Made by a program: the position numbers and the translations under genes. Positions 21,993 through 47,040 of a stretch of 64,000 nt of DNA are shown piece after piece; within the stretch, counting starts at the first letter, position 1, and every line of letters begins with the position of its first letter. Under the pieces are notes generated by a model. It was not told where the DNA came from and made no database searches. It worked only from the letters and a program-made list of their open reading frames with translations. The DNA is from Latrodectus hesperus. Lineage: Eukaryota; Arthropoda; Arachnida; Araneae; Theridiidae. The stretch lies in the NCBI GenBank assembly GCA_037975125.1, contig CM075853.1:90458663-90522662 (forward strand), given 5' to 3'.

Positions 21993-24900
21993 CTTCTCTG
22001 TGTATATATAATATTGCGAGACAGAGAGAGATGGAGAAAGTATGTGTGTAGGGAATGTCGTTGGAAAAACTGTTAACTTAATAAACTATGCGAATATACA
22101 TGTCTATAAATAAGTAATAGCAGGATCCTTATATTCTCTTGTAACGTCGAACCTGCATACTGTAAGTGTTCCTTAAGAAGAGAAAATTATTTGATTGATG
22201 CTGTTTATGAATTACCCTATTTAGAATGAAAACATTTTGAAATTTAATGATTTGTCTCCATAACAGCAATCAAATCTTGGTTGAAAAATATATTAGCACA
22301 TTTTTTTAAAAATAACACATGAAGTAGCAAAATTGTTATATAAATACTTTAATGAAATATTATATATATTAAGATTACTCTTTATGCATAAAACTGTTAA
22401 AACAATATCGGTTGTTTTATTCATATATTAAACATAATTAAAATAATTAATGGAGCAATAATGATCTTTTCTTTTTATTCTTTATTATTTAGTAACAAAT
22501 AATGTAATAAAAATGTAGTTTTATTTGTGTAAACTGAGCTAAAGTAGTTAGTGTTAAATTCGTGGTTTCCAAATAAAAATTTTTACTTTAATTAGTTAAA
22601 AATTCAATAAAAATAATTTTTTTAAAAGGCATAGGAATTAAATAAAGTCAAAATATTTCCTTGCACAGTGTCGATTATAAATTAGCCATTATATTTATTA
22701 TAGATGACCCGTTTCTTACCAAGTCTGTCTTTAATTTATTAAAACGAAAATGCTGTGAAAATGTCGTATTTAAACTAGCTTTATTCATTTTTTATTCTAC
22801 TCACAATGACGAGAAAACTTGTAACAATATTTAACTAAGCAAATTTTTCTGCTGCTTAGATTCATTAAATAAATAAAGAAAAAACTTAATTGTGTCTCGT
22901 TGTTATTCATATATATACTTATTCTCAAAAAACGAGAATCACTAACTCAATTAAAGGTTGCTAATTCGTCAGATGCTTTGGATTTTCAGCTTGAATAAGA
23001 AAATATTCACTCCTTTTTCCACCAAGACAATTTAAAGCATCATAAGTCTTGACATGCAGGAAAGATTTACATAATTATTTTACGAAACGATATAAATTAG
23101 TAAGAATAAATTTTGGGAAAAAATTCTTGAATAAATAAATAAAAGTAACAATTATTGACCTCGATGGTTATTTGTATTTATACTCGGAATACATAGATTT
23201 ATTTTATTTTATGCTAAATGTAGTTCTTACATCTTTACTTTATTTTATATATCTTTATAATTACAATATAATGTATATTAGAATAAACACATGTAATGTT
23301 CTTTATTTTAAATATTTTAAATATATCTTCCGTGTAGAATTACTTAGAATTATTAGTATATTTACATGTTTCTACACACAGTAAAGTATATAGCTTTTGG
23401 CACTTACAATGCATTTCATATAATTTTCATAGTCTTTTTTCCAATTTTATGTATTATATTTCTTTTTTAAACAGAATGTGTTTTCAGTTATAATTTTAAA
23501 ATTTGATTATTTTAGCTGTAGTCAAATTTTAGGAGTCAAAAACATATTTTTAATAATTTCATCGTTGAACTAAACTGGATGTTATCTTTTGGCTTTGATA
23601 ATAATTTACTATTTAATATTGATAACTATCAAATGGTTATTTAAAATGGTAAAATTTAGATAATAATTTGAAACTTTATTCCCTTTTAGTGATGCATTGT
23701 TAATTTTTCACGCAATATCAAAATTTAAATGAAAAATTTGCAGTTTCTGGAAAGAATATGAAATTAAGGGATTAATTTATTTCTCGCATGTTTTACTATG
23801 GTTTTATAATAATTAAAATGCTTAAAGTTGTATTAGCTCTAATAATTTAATACTTTTTAATCTGATACTTTTAATTTGTCTATCTATTTTTCATTATATT
23901 TCCATGTGATGATTTTTACATTTGCCAATTTTCAGAAATTTAGATACTGTTTTCAGCAAATTTCAAAAGTATACGTAATAACTTTGCGGTTTTTATGAGT
24001 CTTCCATTTTCAGACAAATCCACATGAAAGCTAAAATTTGGTAGTATTTTTCAAGCCAAAATTATGTCTTATTATTGTCTGCGTTTGTTTTCATGATAAA
24101 AATGACAACACTTTTAGAAACCGCTGGATACTTAGGTAAAAATGACATAAATGGAAATAAATAAAAAATTTTCAAGAGTTGGAATAGTAAAATAAAATTT
24201 TTTATATTTTTTATGTAATTTCAGGAATTTAATTTAGGTTACATAATTTTACGCGAAGAAATGTCATGTTTTCTTGTTTAAAAGTTAAATTTTAAATAAT
24301 ATGGCTTTTCTATCGTAACGGTAAACGCCACTCCATTTAGTATTTAATATTTAAATGTATTTTATAAAAATAAATAGCAGTTTACAAAATCGGTCCGGAG
24401 TATATGGAAATCAATAAAATTGTTGAAAGTAAGGAGGCCAAATTTCAAGATCATGAATTCTCTCTCCAGTTAAAGAGATAGTACAGCAAAATACATTCGA
24501 CACCCTGAAGTTAATGGATTATTTAACTTCCAATTTAAATCAAGGTTTGCTAAATCATTTTTTGTCAGTAGTTAGGGAATAATTAGATCTTGAAGGCTTC
24601 ACATACTGTATTATTCGATGCATTTATTTTTGTTACTATATTTTAAAGTTTTCAGTTTCCTTTCATTTTTTAGGTAATTATATTTATTTTTAAGTATGTG
24701 ATATTATATTTTGTCAATCTTCTTTTATCAACTTATTTTATACACATTCTTAAACATAAAGATATGAGGAGATTTTACACTTATAATTAACTATGTTATA
24801 TTATCAGTTATGAGTTTATTTACGCCTTCATTGGTACGTCATATATCGTAGTATTTTTATAACTGCTATATTTAAATGCAGTGAGAGAAACCATACTCAC

Positions 24901-25637
24901 AATTTAATTTAGGTAGGAGTTTTGATGATGTTGCGTTTTTGTGCAATTTTAAATTTTAAGCTATTTTTGTAAAATTTAACATTTATCCTGATGATTCAAT
25001 TATCCTTTTACCAAGGATCTGAGTAAATTAAAAAAGTATTTTGCATCGTTTTAAAAATGTTTTTTTTTAAAAATTTAAATGTTATAGTATTAGTTATAAT
25101 GATAAAACAAGGACAAGCAGACATATATTCTGTTAATTGCGCATTCGACATTGTTTAAATTCTTATTCATATTCCATGAACACGAAAATAATTTTATAAT
25201 GCTTAATAAGTTTACAATAATACAACTATATGCATATAACTCCTCAATCATATTTCTGATCATAAAATCAATTAATCTGTTTCATATAATGAAATGTAAA
25301 AACTTCTGTATCAATATAGATAGGTATTATTATAAGTTGTTCCTTGAATCTTATTTTTTGAATTGACTGAAGATTCAAGTTCCTAGTTATATTAAATCTT
25401 CAATCTACAGGTAAAAAATGCAATCGCACAACTTGGGTCTAATTTAAATCCTTGTGATGCAGAGATTCGTGAAAAACAAGCAATAAAAATATTTTGTAAA
25501 TTTACAAATAGAAGTTTTAAATTTATTATTATAAAATATAAAAATTTCTGATAAATAAAGTAAATGTTAAAGTAAACCATTTAGCACTCAACAGTGGTTC
25601 TATATATTTTCATGAGGCTTTAGGAATTAGCAAATTT

Positions 25638-25740
25638 AAATATATGTTACTTTAAAATATATATTTTATGTATAAATATATGTTACTTTAGGAATATATA
25701 TTTTATACACAAATATATGTTACTTTAGGAACATATATTG
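25638..25740 (+). repeat. Tandem repeat of about 36-37 bases, 2.8 copies
   Basis: Units begin AAATATATGTTACTTTA at 25638, 25674 and 25711 with a variable TATATATTTTATAC part. Confidence 0.9.
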
Positions 25741-27511
25741 AAATTTGTTAACATACAATTACATTCAAAAAACCAAAATGGGAAATATGTAGGAAGACAT
25801 GATATTCCTTAAGGAATATTTAATATAGAATTTCACAAGCAATAGTTTATAAAATGTCGAAACAGTTTAAAACTGTTTTTTTAAGCATTTTGCATCTCTA
25901 TAATAGATTTTTCACTTCAAGTATAATAATATTTTATTGATTGTTTAGTAATCCTGTAATTTTTGATTCATTTTAATTTGTTAAAATATATTTTATTCTA
26001 GTCATCAAAACTATTTAAAATGTAATTATGTTTCAAAAGCCTTAGTTTTTATATTTATATTTAAAGAAAAAACAAAGATATATCTTTTTTTTGCTTAAAA
26101 ATAATAATACATTTTTAGAGGTATATCAATTTTATAAATTCATTAGCTCTATTTTTTTCATATTTACTATTACGTAAACGAAAGCAATTATAGCTAATTT
26201 AAATTCAAGAAATTTCTTATTTTTGTTTATTTATTCTATTTGCAAATAAAAGTCTAGTTCATTTCTTGCAATTAATCTGAATAAGAATATAAACTAAGTT
26301 TTCATACAAATATTGAATTAAGAAATAAATAATTTTATCGAAATCGATTTTTATAAAAAAATTTAATTTAAGATTATAAAACAATTTGTTTAATTTTGAT
26401 AAGAATTTCATAGTCACTTTTCCTCTACAATTTTTTGACAGAAAATTTACGAAAAAATAACTAAATTAATTTCAACTACAAAGTATTTTAATTTTGCTCC
26501 ATATACTTAACTATCTTAAGATTTATCAAGTATTCATTTTAAAAGTTTCGGAAACTATAATCGCTTTTAGTTCACTACTAAAATAAAAAAATAGACGAAA
26601 AATTTCTTTAAAACGCAACTTTTATTGAATTTTATTATATTTTTTATATATAATTAATAAATTTCCAAAGTATATTTAAAACTTTGTTATATAAAAATAA
26701 AATGGCCAAAAATGCTTGTAAGAAACAGTCATATACATTTAGAAACTTTAAAATCACATTTTTTGTATCTGATTTTTACATTAAATTGCAGATTTAAATT
26801 GTTTAAACATGTTTAAAAATTTGGTAAATGTGTTGTTTGGTAATCTATTTCACTTGGATTAAAGTGATTTTATTGGGAAATATTTTTATGCAAATAACTG
26901 AAAAAATACAAGTAAAACTTTATAAAATGTACTTTCAAATTTGTGTTATCTAATGCAGTATTTAATTCATAAAAACAAGCTTAATTATTTTTGAATTTTT
27001 CCGTTTGGTCCAAACTCTTAATCTTTTAAGCTTACATAGACTTTGAGAGGTGCTTTGATATTTTTATCTTTCTAAGCAATTCATGAATGATTTATTAGAT
27101 TCACTTAAGAATGTAAGGAAAAAAAATTCTTTATTGAAAACAGCGTTTTACAAAGAGAAAAACTGATAGAAAAAATAAATGAGGCTACAGTTTAAGTAAA
27201 GAATTATATCTCTGCTTAAATAAAAATGATTGAGCTAATTTCTTTAAATATTTATTGTATTTATTGCACTACATACGAAATAAACTTATTTTTTCTTAGA
27301 ACAAATCTGTTAAGTTTACTCATATTTTTCAAAACAATATATTTCAAAAAAATATAAATTAAAAAAGTTAAATTAAGTTCCAGCAAATTAAAAAATAAAA
27401 CATTTATAAAAATAATTTGATATTTATAAAAATAATGTGAAGAATCATATCTATGCAAATTCAATATCCATGCTAAAATTTTCCTAAAATTTGCTTGTGC
27501 TTTAATTTTCA

Positions 27512-27516
27512 AAAAA

Positions 27517-27547
<31 letters not shown>

Positions 27548-27548
27548 A
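27512..27548. repeat. (AAAT)n microsatellite
   Basis: About nine AAAT units. Confidence 0.97.
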
Positions 27549-28609
27549 TGGATTGTTAAGGGAAACGACAAGATTCGTTGTATTTAATTTAGGGAATAAT
27601 ACAATCCTCTGTTTACTTAAATACTCTTGCTTAATTTTCTCTCATGCATACTAGAATATTTCATTTATTAGATCTCTTTTATAAACCATCTCTTTTATGG
27701 TAATTAAAATTACAACACTAGGATGGAATGAGCTTACGAAAGACAAAATCACTGGAAAAAATAAGAAATTAGAACGTGCAAATGATTAGTCTATCAAATT
27801 ATTTGGAAGACAGACGAAGGAAAATTTGAAGCATGGCTTAAAAGAGTTTCTGATGGAGAAGTCAATTTTTAAATTTGAACCTTTCTGATAGTATCGTATG
27901 AAGCCCCAAATAAGAAATACTAATCAGGAAATTGTGGAATTCTACAGAGGCAGGATTATCGAGATTCGAGGAGTCGGATTATTGTTTCGTGATACTGCCA
28001 CACGCACTGATCAAAATACCTCCAGTGTCATGTGAATATAAAAATGAGTTGCAAAAGTTCATATTGAAAAACTTCCATGGTATTAATGCTCTCCATAACT
28101 AACAATTGGGAGGGGAAAATACATTGCTAAGAATGTACTTCAAATTTGTGCCGCCATGTAACCAACCATTTGCGAATGTCGCTCATACAGTGAGATAACA
28201 TTTAGAACAGGGAAAATACCATTAATTTGCATTAAGTTTAAAATTAATCATATGACAAATATTGATTCTTGTACTTCAAGAGACAGCTAGGTACAATAGC
28301 ATAATATCATTTGTTAATAGAAGTCCCACTTCTTTGAGCAAAATTCTGATAATAGTGTCTTTTAAAGAGGTCTGAGGACAACTATCAATGCCTGTTTGTA
28401 TTCGGTATCGTCACAAGAACCCTGCACTTGCTGTGATAGCATTGCATCTGTTGGAAAAATTTTGTGCACATCAATAGTTAGGATTGGCGGTGGTTTAAAC
28501 AATGATAAGTGCATTTCTGATATTTTAAATTAAAGTATTATGCCATATATTTGCGAGGCCCAAAAACTTTCATTTTTCAACTCAATAATAGGAAAAAATA
28601 TGTTGTAAA
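27549..28609. other. Less AT-rich stretch, mostly unassigned
   Basis: Composition is more mixed than the surroundings, suggesting old mobile-element sequence. Only 27940-28035 is assignable, as a possible Tc1 N-terminal remnant. The part near 28375-28470 reads open for about 30 codons but matches nothing I know. Confidence 0.45.
27940..28035 (+). pseudogene. Possible Tc1-like transposase N-terminal (helix-turn-helix) remnant
   Basis: The translation FYRGRIIEIRGVGLLFRD followed by TATRTDQNTSSVM resembles the first helix-turn-helix of Tc1-like transposases (RGRIIGLREAG.S.RDIA.R...N.STV). It ends at a TGA. Nothing convincing follows, so this is a short, old fragment; the match rests on about 30 residues. 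Confidence 0.42.
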
Positions 28610-28938
28610 AGGTTTAAAATGTCCTAGAAAACTGAATTCAATAAGTTTATGAAAATTCCTCCCAACCATCTGTGTTCGCCAAAAGACCGGGTGAGACCTT
28701 CCATCTGAGACCAAGATCTTATCAAACTGCCTTTTCCCGCTATCTGAGTGGACACACGAGAGGAATCGCCTTTCAGCAAGGGCAAATGACATTTCCAAAC
28801 TGTCCTTGGTGTTCCGTCAATGTGGCCTCCCCTGGACATATCTTAATCTGCCTAAATTTTAAAAAAGACGATGTCCTTCTGGACCCATCACATTTTATAG
28901 ACATTTTAGATATTGTAGGTTTTATGGGGGTTGTCTAG
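28610..28938 (+). pseudogene. LINE ORF2 C-terminal fragment with zinc motif, one frameshift
   Basis: Two frames must be combined: KIPPNHL (about 28650-28672) in one, then FAKRPGETFHLRPRSYQTAF and SRYLSGHTRGIAF in the next. The zinc-binding tail FPNCPWCSVNVASPGHILIC shows C44, C47, H56 and C60 counted from 28672. The frame ends with FIDILDIVGFMGVV and TAG at 28936-28938, matching the usual xxGxMxLV terminus of these polyproteins. No catalytic domain survives. Open frames on the minus strand here are shadows. Confidence 0.78.
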
Positions 28939-28975
28939 CTTAGCTAGACAACCTGAGATAAGTAACAACAACAAA
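28610..28975 (+). mobile_element. Jockey-type retrotransposon 3' end
   Basis: Contains the last part of ORF2, a very short 3' untranslated stretch and an AACAACAACAAA tail (about 28960-28975). The 3' part includes a small hairpin, GTCTAGC-TTA-GCTAGAC (28933-28949), overlapping the stop codon. It is 5'-truncated. This retrotransposon tail is common in spider and other arthropod genomes in my experience of the family; the exact clade is inference. Confidence 0.75.
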
Positions 28976-31900
28976 TGTCCTAGATACAGAGGGTCTTCGT
29001 TTATTATCTCTTCATCACGGTCTTTAGATCTTTGTATAATCAAAAACATATAATCATATGTTGGTAAGTCATTACACCTCTATCCGTCTCTACTTATGAA
29101 ACTTCAGATATCAGCTGTAAATTTAAAGCAGCATGGTAATAGTTGCCTGTTTCTTCATCTTAGCCCAGATATTTTCCAAGAAAATTTGGGTAAGAACTGT
29201 TTTAATATCTACAGGGTCAGCGGTTGTTTTTCTATTAATTTCTACCTCTGTAAACTTTAAACTACAAGCAAATTTAATCATTTTGTTTTCGTGACATGCA
29301 TCTTAGTTACAATCAATATCTTTCTTATTTGCTACAATCCATGTTGTTTAAATTTTGGTAATCAACATTATGTTTCAGGAAAAAATAATTGATAAAAATA
29401 TTTTTGTGTAACTCACTGGTTTTCAACAGAATGTGAGCTCAAATTTTATAAAATGTATTTCACATAAGTATTTTCAATAATTTTGTGCATACAAGCATAC
29501 TTTTGTGTTTAATAATTATAATTTATTTACTTGTAAAATGAACAAATTCTAATAATATTAAAATAAATTCTAGTAATATCAAATTAACTGTTGAGAAGAA
29601 AAAAGCAGGAAACCAAATAGCTACAGACATTTCCCACTTGTGTTTAGAGGAAAGAATTTCAGTATCCTGAGGAGGAAAATTAATTCCTGATATAGTTTCT
29701 GGGGAAGTATACTTTATAATAAAGCTTATGAAATTTTAAATTTCAGGAACCTTGATTTTATGATATATTTTATTTGTGAGTAAAGATTTTTATTACTTTA
29801 TAATATATATTTTTGTATTTCTCGTTGATCGAAAACACAAATAATAATTTCAAAATTAATTATATTGTCAGTTTAATTTCACTTTATATAACACCAAATA
29901 TACTCTTAAATAAACAATACATCAGTTGGAAATAGTTGCAAATCTTCATATTCGATAAATAAAAATCATCCTATTGTGAATTAAAAATTTGTTTTGATTG
30001 AATTTGTTAAATTATAATTAACAAAATTTCGTTATTTATTTTCGTTTGTAATCAAGAAAGAATGGAGGAAGAGTCCAGACATCTGAAGAGAATATGACAA
30101 GTAATTCCCAAAATTTTTAGTACGAACATTCATTTAGAGCTTGTTGATAACAATGCTTTTACTACTTGCGTATATTTGAATTTACTAATTTAACTATATA
30201 GTTCTACTTTCAAAATCACACGAAAACTATTTATCAATTGTACCTAATATTTTTCGGAAAATTCCCTTATTTTCTTTGCTAAAATAAAATAAAACTTTAT
30301 GAGAACAGTAAGTTTTCATAAGTATATTGTAATCAAACTACCAAATAAATCAAATTATTTAAAAATTGGTAAAATTAAGAATTTGTTTTGTTTAAATTTA
30401 TCTTTTTTTATCATATTAATGGAGGAAAATCAATTAAATCCTTTAAAAGGAATCTTAAATATATTAAGATAAAATACTTTGGTTTAAAATATCCTAACGA
30501 TACTAACGTTTAATCATTATTATATAGAATAACATAAATGTTTACACAATGACATGACGTTTTCATTTCGCAGTAATTCATATTTGAAATAAAATCACTA
30601 TAAAATTTCATCGAATCTTTAAAAATTTATAGATTTAATGAACATTTATTTTTATGTAAAAATGAATTAATCTTCATGACAAGTTAATTATATTTATGTA
30701 AAAATAATAAGTATATATGTATTCATTTTCAAGAAGTGAATTAATACAGCTTTAATTTTGAAATATCTCTTCCTAGATAGAAAAATGTGGTAACATTTTG
30801 AGTGTATGAAATATTTTCGTGAAAGCTGAAATTAGGTTTTCGGAGTTATGAAATTAACGTATATGAGATATAATGCTTTTGGGATTTAAACCAATAGGAA
30901 AACCTACTTTTTTATTATCCTCATCAAAAATAATCTTCAATTATTTAATGATAAACTTTTATAAGATAAATCAGTTCTTTTTTACATATCTTCATAAAAG
31001 TCATAAATATACATCTAAAATTGGTTTTGATAATTTTTAAATTGTAAATTGACATTTATTTTTAATTTGATTGATAAATTTAAAAAAATATTTTAGTCAT
31101 TCCACCAATAAAGTGCAGTTTATTAAATAAGAAATGTACTTTTAAAATCCTTTTAACACAAAAATGCAGATATAATGTTAAATAAAGTGATATTATAATT
31201 TTACAGAATCGGAAAATAATATTCCCCATGAGGATTTCATTTTTAAATAAGTTAAAATGGTCTGATTAATTTATTAAATTTAAATCCGACACTTGATATA
31301 TTTGAAATTAATACAGTTGAATATATTTGAGAATCTTTATAGAGGTAGCTAAATATTTAACAAGTTTAAATTAAAAATTAAAACTTAAAATAAAATAATG
31401 TAAATTTTGATTTTAAAAATTATTCTTAAACGAAAATTAATTATTTAACTCAAGTGTTAATTTCTTCTTATTTATTTTTTAAACTGTTAATCTTTTCAAT
31501 AAAATACTGAATATTAATACATAAATATTGAATGCAAAACAATATAATTTGTTTATTGGGTGGGTAACTACTAAGAAGTGGAAATATTAATCTCCGTTAA
31601 AAAATATTAAGCACTGCAATTAACAATGTATAGCATTTTAAGTTTTCACAAATCAGTCAAAGTTTAGCATATTATTTTAAATATTAATTAGAATTATTAT
31701 AATATTTATCTAATAAATTACAAGAAACAACGCATCAAAATAATTTTTTATATTAAAATTTGATATAAATATGACCAAAATATAATTAAGATAGATATTT
31801 AGCTGATGCACATGCAATGAGATTTATTTGAATCTTTTTTGTAATAAAGACTTCTTTTATTATCAAATGCTATTTTTCTGGTTATTTACATACTTACTTG

Positions 31901-32625
31901 CTAGAAATTTAAAACTCATACAAATAAATTTGTTTTAGAATTCTGAACCGTATTTTTAAAATCTCATTTTATTTACTGCTATTCAAATGATTTCGAACCA
32001 TAGAAAATTATAAAGCAAAAATAACCAAATATTTCTGTTTAAAATGCATACTTCTAAATTTTGAAATCATTGGTAATTTGCTTAGTAGTAATACCCATTT
32101 AAGAAACATGACATTTTAAACATATAGCTTTAGTTCAAACTTTAATTCTACATTATCTCAATTACATGTAAATTCTGTTTGCATGTAATGTTTCCAAAAA
32201 TTTTGTTTAATTTAATGTTTCCAAAAATTTATTTGTAACTTCTAGCAGGTTTTACACATATATTATAAATAAATAACAAGCACAATTATTATAAATAAGC
32301 ATCAAAAAGAAAACTTAAGGTCTTTTTTATCTTTTTAGTCTTTTAGTATTACAAAACAATTAAATAAAAGAAAATTGAATCTGTACATCTTTGAAATAGA
32401 GAGAATTTTTTCAAAATGTTGCATGCCTAATGTACGTATTTATATAATAAAGTGAGCTATGTGCTATGTTCCGGTTCCAAAAATTATCATAAACAGTAGG
32501 AAAAAAACCTATACAATTGTCTTCTTTTTCAATTGATATTTTTATGAAAAATTGTGAATAAATAGTTGCTTTGTTAAAACATCTTGGCAAAAGTTGAAAG
32601 TCTAATTGTATTCGCTATTCTATAG
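28976..32625. other. AT-rich non-genic sequence
   Basis: The first 300 bases are less AT-rich but unassigned. The remainder is typical AT-rich spacer. A short duplication of AATGTTTCCAAAAATTT lies near 32187 and 32213. No gene supported. Confidence 0.5.
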
Positions 32626-32954
<329 letters not shown>

Positions 32955-33122
32955 CTTGGCAAAGATTTCTTGACTGAATTACAATTTATTAATTTGCATA
33001 CATCATTCTAACGAACTTCTTGATTTAACGAAATGAAAAATGTTTCGAATCCCAGGAACTTTCATAACACTTGATATTTTGTCATAAATTACAAGAATAT
33101 ACACATATATAAGAATATATAC

Positions 33123-33235
<113 letters not shown>

Positions 33236-33239
33236 AATT

Positions 33240-37347
<4,108 letters not shown>

Positions 37348-37516
37348 CGTCGATTGCAAATTATAAATGAAAATAATTTGCTAGCTTACTAAACTACCTT
37401 TTTTATAATTTTATGTAAAAAATGAAAGAAACGATGTGTGTCGAATGCAATTTAATTTCCAATAATTTGGCTGTCAAATGGAATGAAAATTTTACTACAT
37501 AAATTGAATAAACTGT

Positions 37517-37604
37517 GATTAATTTTATAAACCTATTTTATTTTAACCCAACTAAATTGAATTATCTGATTAATTTTATACATTAATTTTATTTTAACCC
37601 AACT
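37517..37604 (+). repeat. 51-base tandem duplication, partial second unit
   Basis: GATTAATTTTATA, then a short variable part, then TTTTATTTTAACCCAACT; it occurs at 37517 and again at 37568. Confidence 0.88.
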
Positions 37605-39594
37605 CTTTTTCTACTAGTGAAAATGAAGCGCAGTTTCTCTTATCTAAAACTATTAAATAAATATTTTTATTTTAATAAATGAAGTTATTTAGTAACCACA
37701 ATGAATAAAATGTAATGTATTCATTCATTTTATTTCATGCATGTAAAATTAATTTAATTACGCAAAAATATGCAATCAGTTTGTAACAAAATAGTTGATC
37801 GAATTTAATAAGTAGGGGTTTATTCCATATCTGAACAAAATTTCGTAATAAACTATGGTATGTATTTATCATCTTAGTGAAATAAATTTGTTTAATAAAA
37901 ATCAAATGGGAATAATGGGATACATACTCATATTTTCTTACTAAAATTATCAATTTCATTTAAGTTTCAATTTTATATTTTGTTATCGTGTTAAGATGAA
38001 TTTTAATATCTTATTATGTAAACTTGAAATATTTTTTATATTGTTTATCAAAAAATTTGAAATAATATGAGTGAAACTATTTTTGAAATTGTTATTGATA
38101 TTACAATAGATTAAATTAATATGAATTTATGCTTTACTAGCATAAATTTATATTAGAAAATTTGCATTGAATTATTGTCTCCCATATTTTATTAATAATT
38201 TATATGGAATCCTCTCATATAAAAAGCAAATTTTACTTTCCGCATTAAAATATTTCAGTTTCTTTACTATGGAGTAGTTCCTTTTTATATCCTTTTTGTT
38301 CTCTACAGCTATCAATAAATACTTACTATAAAAATATAAAATTTATAAAAATTAATTTGGGTAGTAAATTTATTCAATTTGTTTATTTTTCGAAGCATAT
38401 GCACATCAGATTCTAGCAGAACATTTTAATAGTCAACTGTTAAACTTTTATATCACTATAATGTTACTCATAAAACTGCATATATTTAAATATTATAATA
38501 AAAATAAAAACCTAAAAATATTTACTGATACAATTAAAAATATTTTGGTTAATTAATTGAAATGATTTGTTTTTCATAGTTAAATTGTATAGAAAACAAT
38601 GATCAAATGGAAGAAAGTAGCAACTGAAAATTATGAGGAATATAAGTTGCAAATCACACTTTATTTGATGTGTTTTAATATAAACTAATATCAAGAACAG
38701 ATGACATTGCTAAAAAGCTAAGCGAATTGACGAATTTAAATGCTTTCAAAATAAAATCACTCATTTTTGAGCTCTTTCAAAAGATTCAAACTCTCCATGG
38801 AAAAAGATTTCGCGGAAATAACGATTTTTAAAATGAGAACTAAACTCTATAAAATGAAAAACGAAGTCATTAGAATTTTCCATTAAAGAAATCTGTATAC
38901 TTTTGGGATTAAGAATAATATATTATTCATTCCTTTCTTAAAACATTTTTTAATTTAGTATGTTTGTCGAAGTTATTAATTTCAAGAAAAGATTACTCTG
39001 TATATTTTCAAACAGAAAAATTCCAAGTAATACTTTTATTATGCATTCACTTTATCCTATTTATCTCTAAATGTTAAAGAAATTGAATGAATGTATCATT
39101 TCAATCATTCACTTTTCCTTATTTACACAAATGCTGAGACATTTTTAATTCTTAAGGAATTATTTCTTTATATCTTTTTGTATTTTAAATTTATACAGAA
39201 GAATTTCTTTCAACAAATATAAGAAAAGTATTAATATAAAATTTAAATTTCTCTTAAAGTAAAAGAAATAAATTTAGAAGAAAGTATCATGAATAAAAAT
39301 ATATATATTTGGTGCAAGTATCATTAACAAGTATATACTTAAAAATAGTATATAAATATTATTATATAAGATTTCCATTCTTCGAATGCCAATTTATTTA
39401 TGGAATTATGCTGGAAGAAAAATAATTCATTTAAATTTAAAATTCAATGAATAAAGTATGCGATTAAAAGGTATAATATATTTTGGAGTATTTAAGAGAA
39501 TAGAACAGCATTGTAATTCCTTCTATTAACAATTAAATCTATCATATTTCTTGAGATTTTCATATGCTTTTGATATTTTTATAATCTGAATTAT

Positions 39595-39632
39595 AATTTA
39601 TTAACAAAATGTTATTTTGTTGTTAATAAATT
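39595..39632. repeat. 13-base inverted repeat
   Basis: AATTTATTAACAA (39595-39607) and TTGTTAATAAATT (39620-39632) with a 12-base spacer. AT-rich, so chance is possible. Confidence 0.75.
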
Positions 39633-40969
39633 TATAATTTATAAACAAAAATTATTTTAAAAAAAATCTGTTCGAAATATTTAAATTATGTAACAGTTTG
39701 CATAATTATTTTTCATGCAATGCATTCTCTTTCAAACAAAATATTACTCTTCTCCTAAATATATATCTTCACATAATACATATGATTTTATGTAAATATG
39801 AAAACGCTGTATAATTTATAAAGCATTATTGTTTTCGTATTAATATTTTTGATTTTAAAATTTTACTTTTATTAAGCAAATTTATCTCATTTTTATAGAA
39901 TTCTAAAATTCACTAATTGCATTTAAAATAACTCAATACCCTTATCCAGGTGTGTAATAATAAACTTTGCTGCATACATAAAGCTCCACAAGGTTAAAAT
40001 ATGGTTTAAAAGCCACTAATTAATTAATAAATTATGATTTCAAAACTTGGAATAATTAAGTAAAATTAATCAGTTGTTCAATTTAGTTCAAAAAGTAATC
40101 ATTCTAAATTTATGATTTTTAATTCATTAATTCATTTTTCTACTATTTTTGCTTTTACACTTCTTGTAAATTCAATTTTTTAAGAAATAATATTAGTTTA
40201 CACATGTAAGGCTTCAATAGGTTAAAATGAAAGATTATTAACTGGTTAGTCAATATCTTAGTGAAATCTTCATTAAAATGAAAATAAAATCTAGTCTTAA
40301 TAAATTCCGCTTAAATTTTTAAAGTAAAACTGCATTAATAATATTTCAAGTATAATTTACAGAAATAAAAGCACAATTTATTTTTTAAATAGAAATATTT
40401 TAAAAATAATTCAAAGAACTATTTGGTGGAATTTGTTTTTTTAAAGCTCAATTTTAAATGTCATCTTTATTGTTTGGTACTTCTATTATTTTGATAACCA
40501 CCTGTATATTTATCATTCTCTGTTTTAACACTCAAGTAACAACAATCTGTTAGTTTTCTTTAAATTTTAAAATTTGATTTCATTTATCTTTTGTGTTCCT
40601 TTTAAATAACTTTTAAAATATTAAGAATTTTACTAATCATTCATAAATTTAAATCAATGTGATAAATTAATGTTCAGACGAAAAGATTTTTATCTTTAAA
40701 TTAATGAAAGTTAAAAGTAATTTTAAAACATGTTATAAGAGCCATTTTTAAAAAGCAAAAATGAAAAATCCGTAAAATTAAAAGAATTTCAAACTAAATT
40801 CAACTGTATATTTTCGTTTTCCATTATGAGTTTTCTGATAATATGATAGTTCTATAAAAGCTTGAGATAATGTTTAAATTTTAAAATGTAAATACTCTTT
40901 TCATGTTTTCGTTTTGGTAATGCTATTTCGTATGTTTTAAAATTATAGCAAATATTTCATAGAAAATTA

Positions 40970-40999
40970 ATTTAACATGATTTAAATTTCATGTTAAAT
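40970..40999. repeat. 11-base inverted repeat
   Basis: ATTTAACATGA and TCATGTTAAAT around an 8-base spacer that is itself nearly palindromic. Confidence 0.75.
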
Positions 41000-41147
41000 G
41001 TATATTAATTATTGTAAATTAAGCACGGAATAAAAGAATTATTTTTGAAAATAACTAATATATAATTATAAGAGTTTCTCAAGAATATTCATGATGGCAT
41101 TAATTTTCTACAGGTAAGGAGTATCATAATTCTGAATTTCATATAGA

Positions 41148-47039
<5,892 letters not shown>

Positions 47040-47040
47040 A

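Larger units (their letters stand above)
21846..27511. other. AT-rich non-genic sequence with scattered small repeats
   Basis: No supported gene. The stretch near 24390-24600 is less AT-rich and reads as a possible old coding fragment (KEIVQQNTFDTLKLMDYL), but I cannot identify it. Local tandem repeats at 21929-21992 and 25638-25740 are listed separately. Confidence 0.5.
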
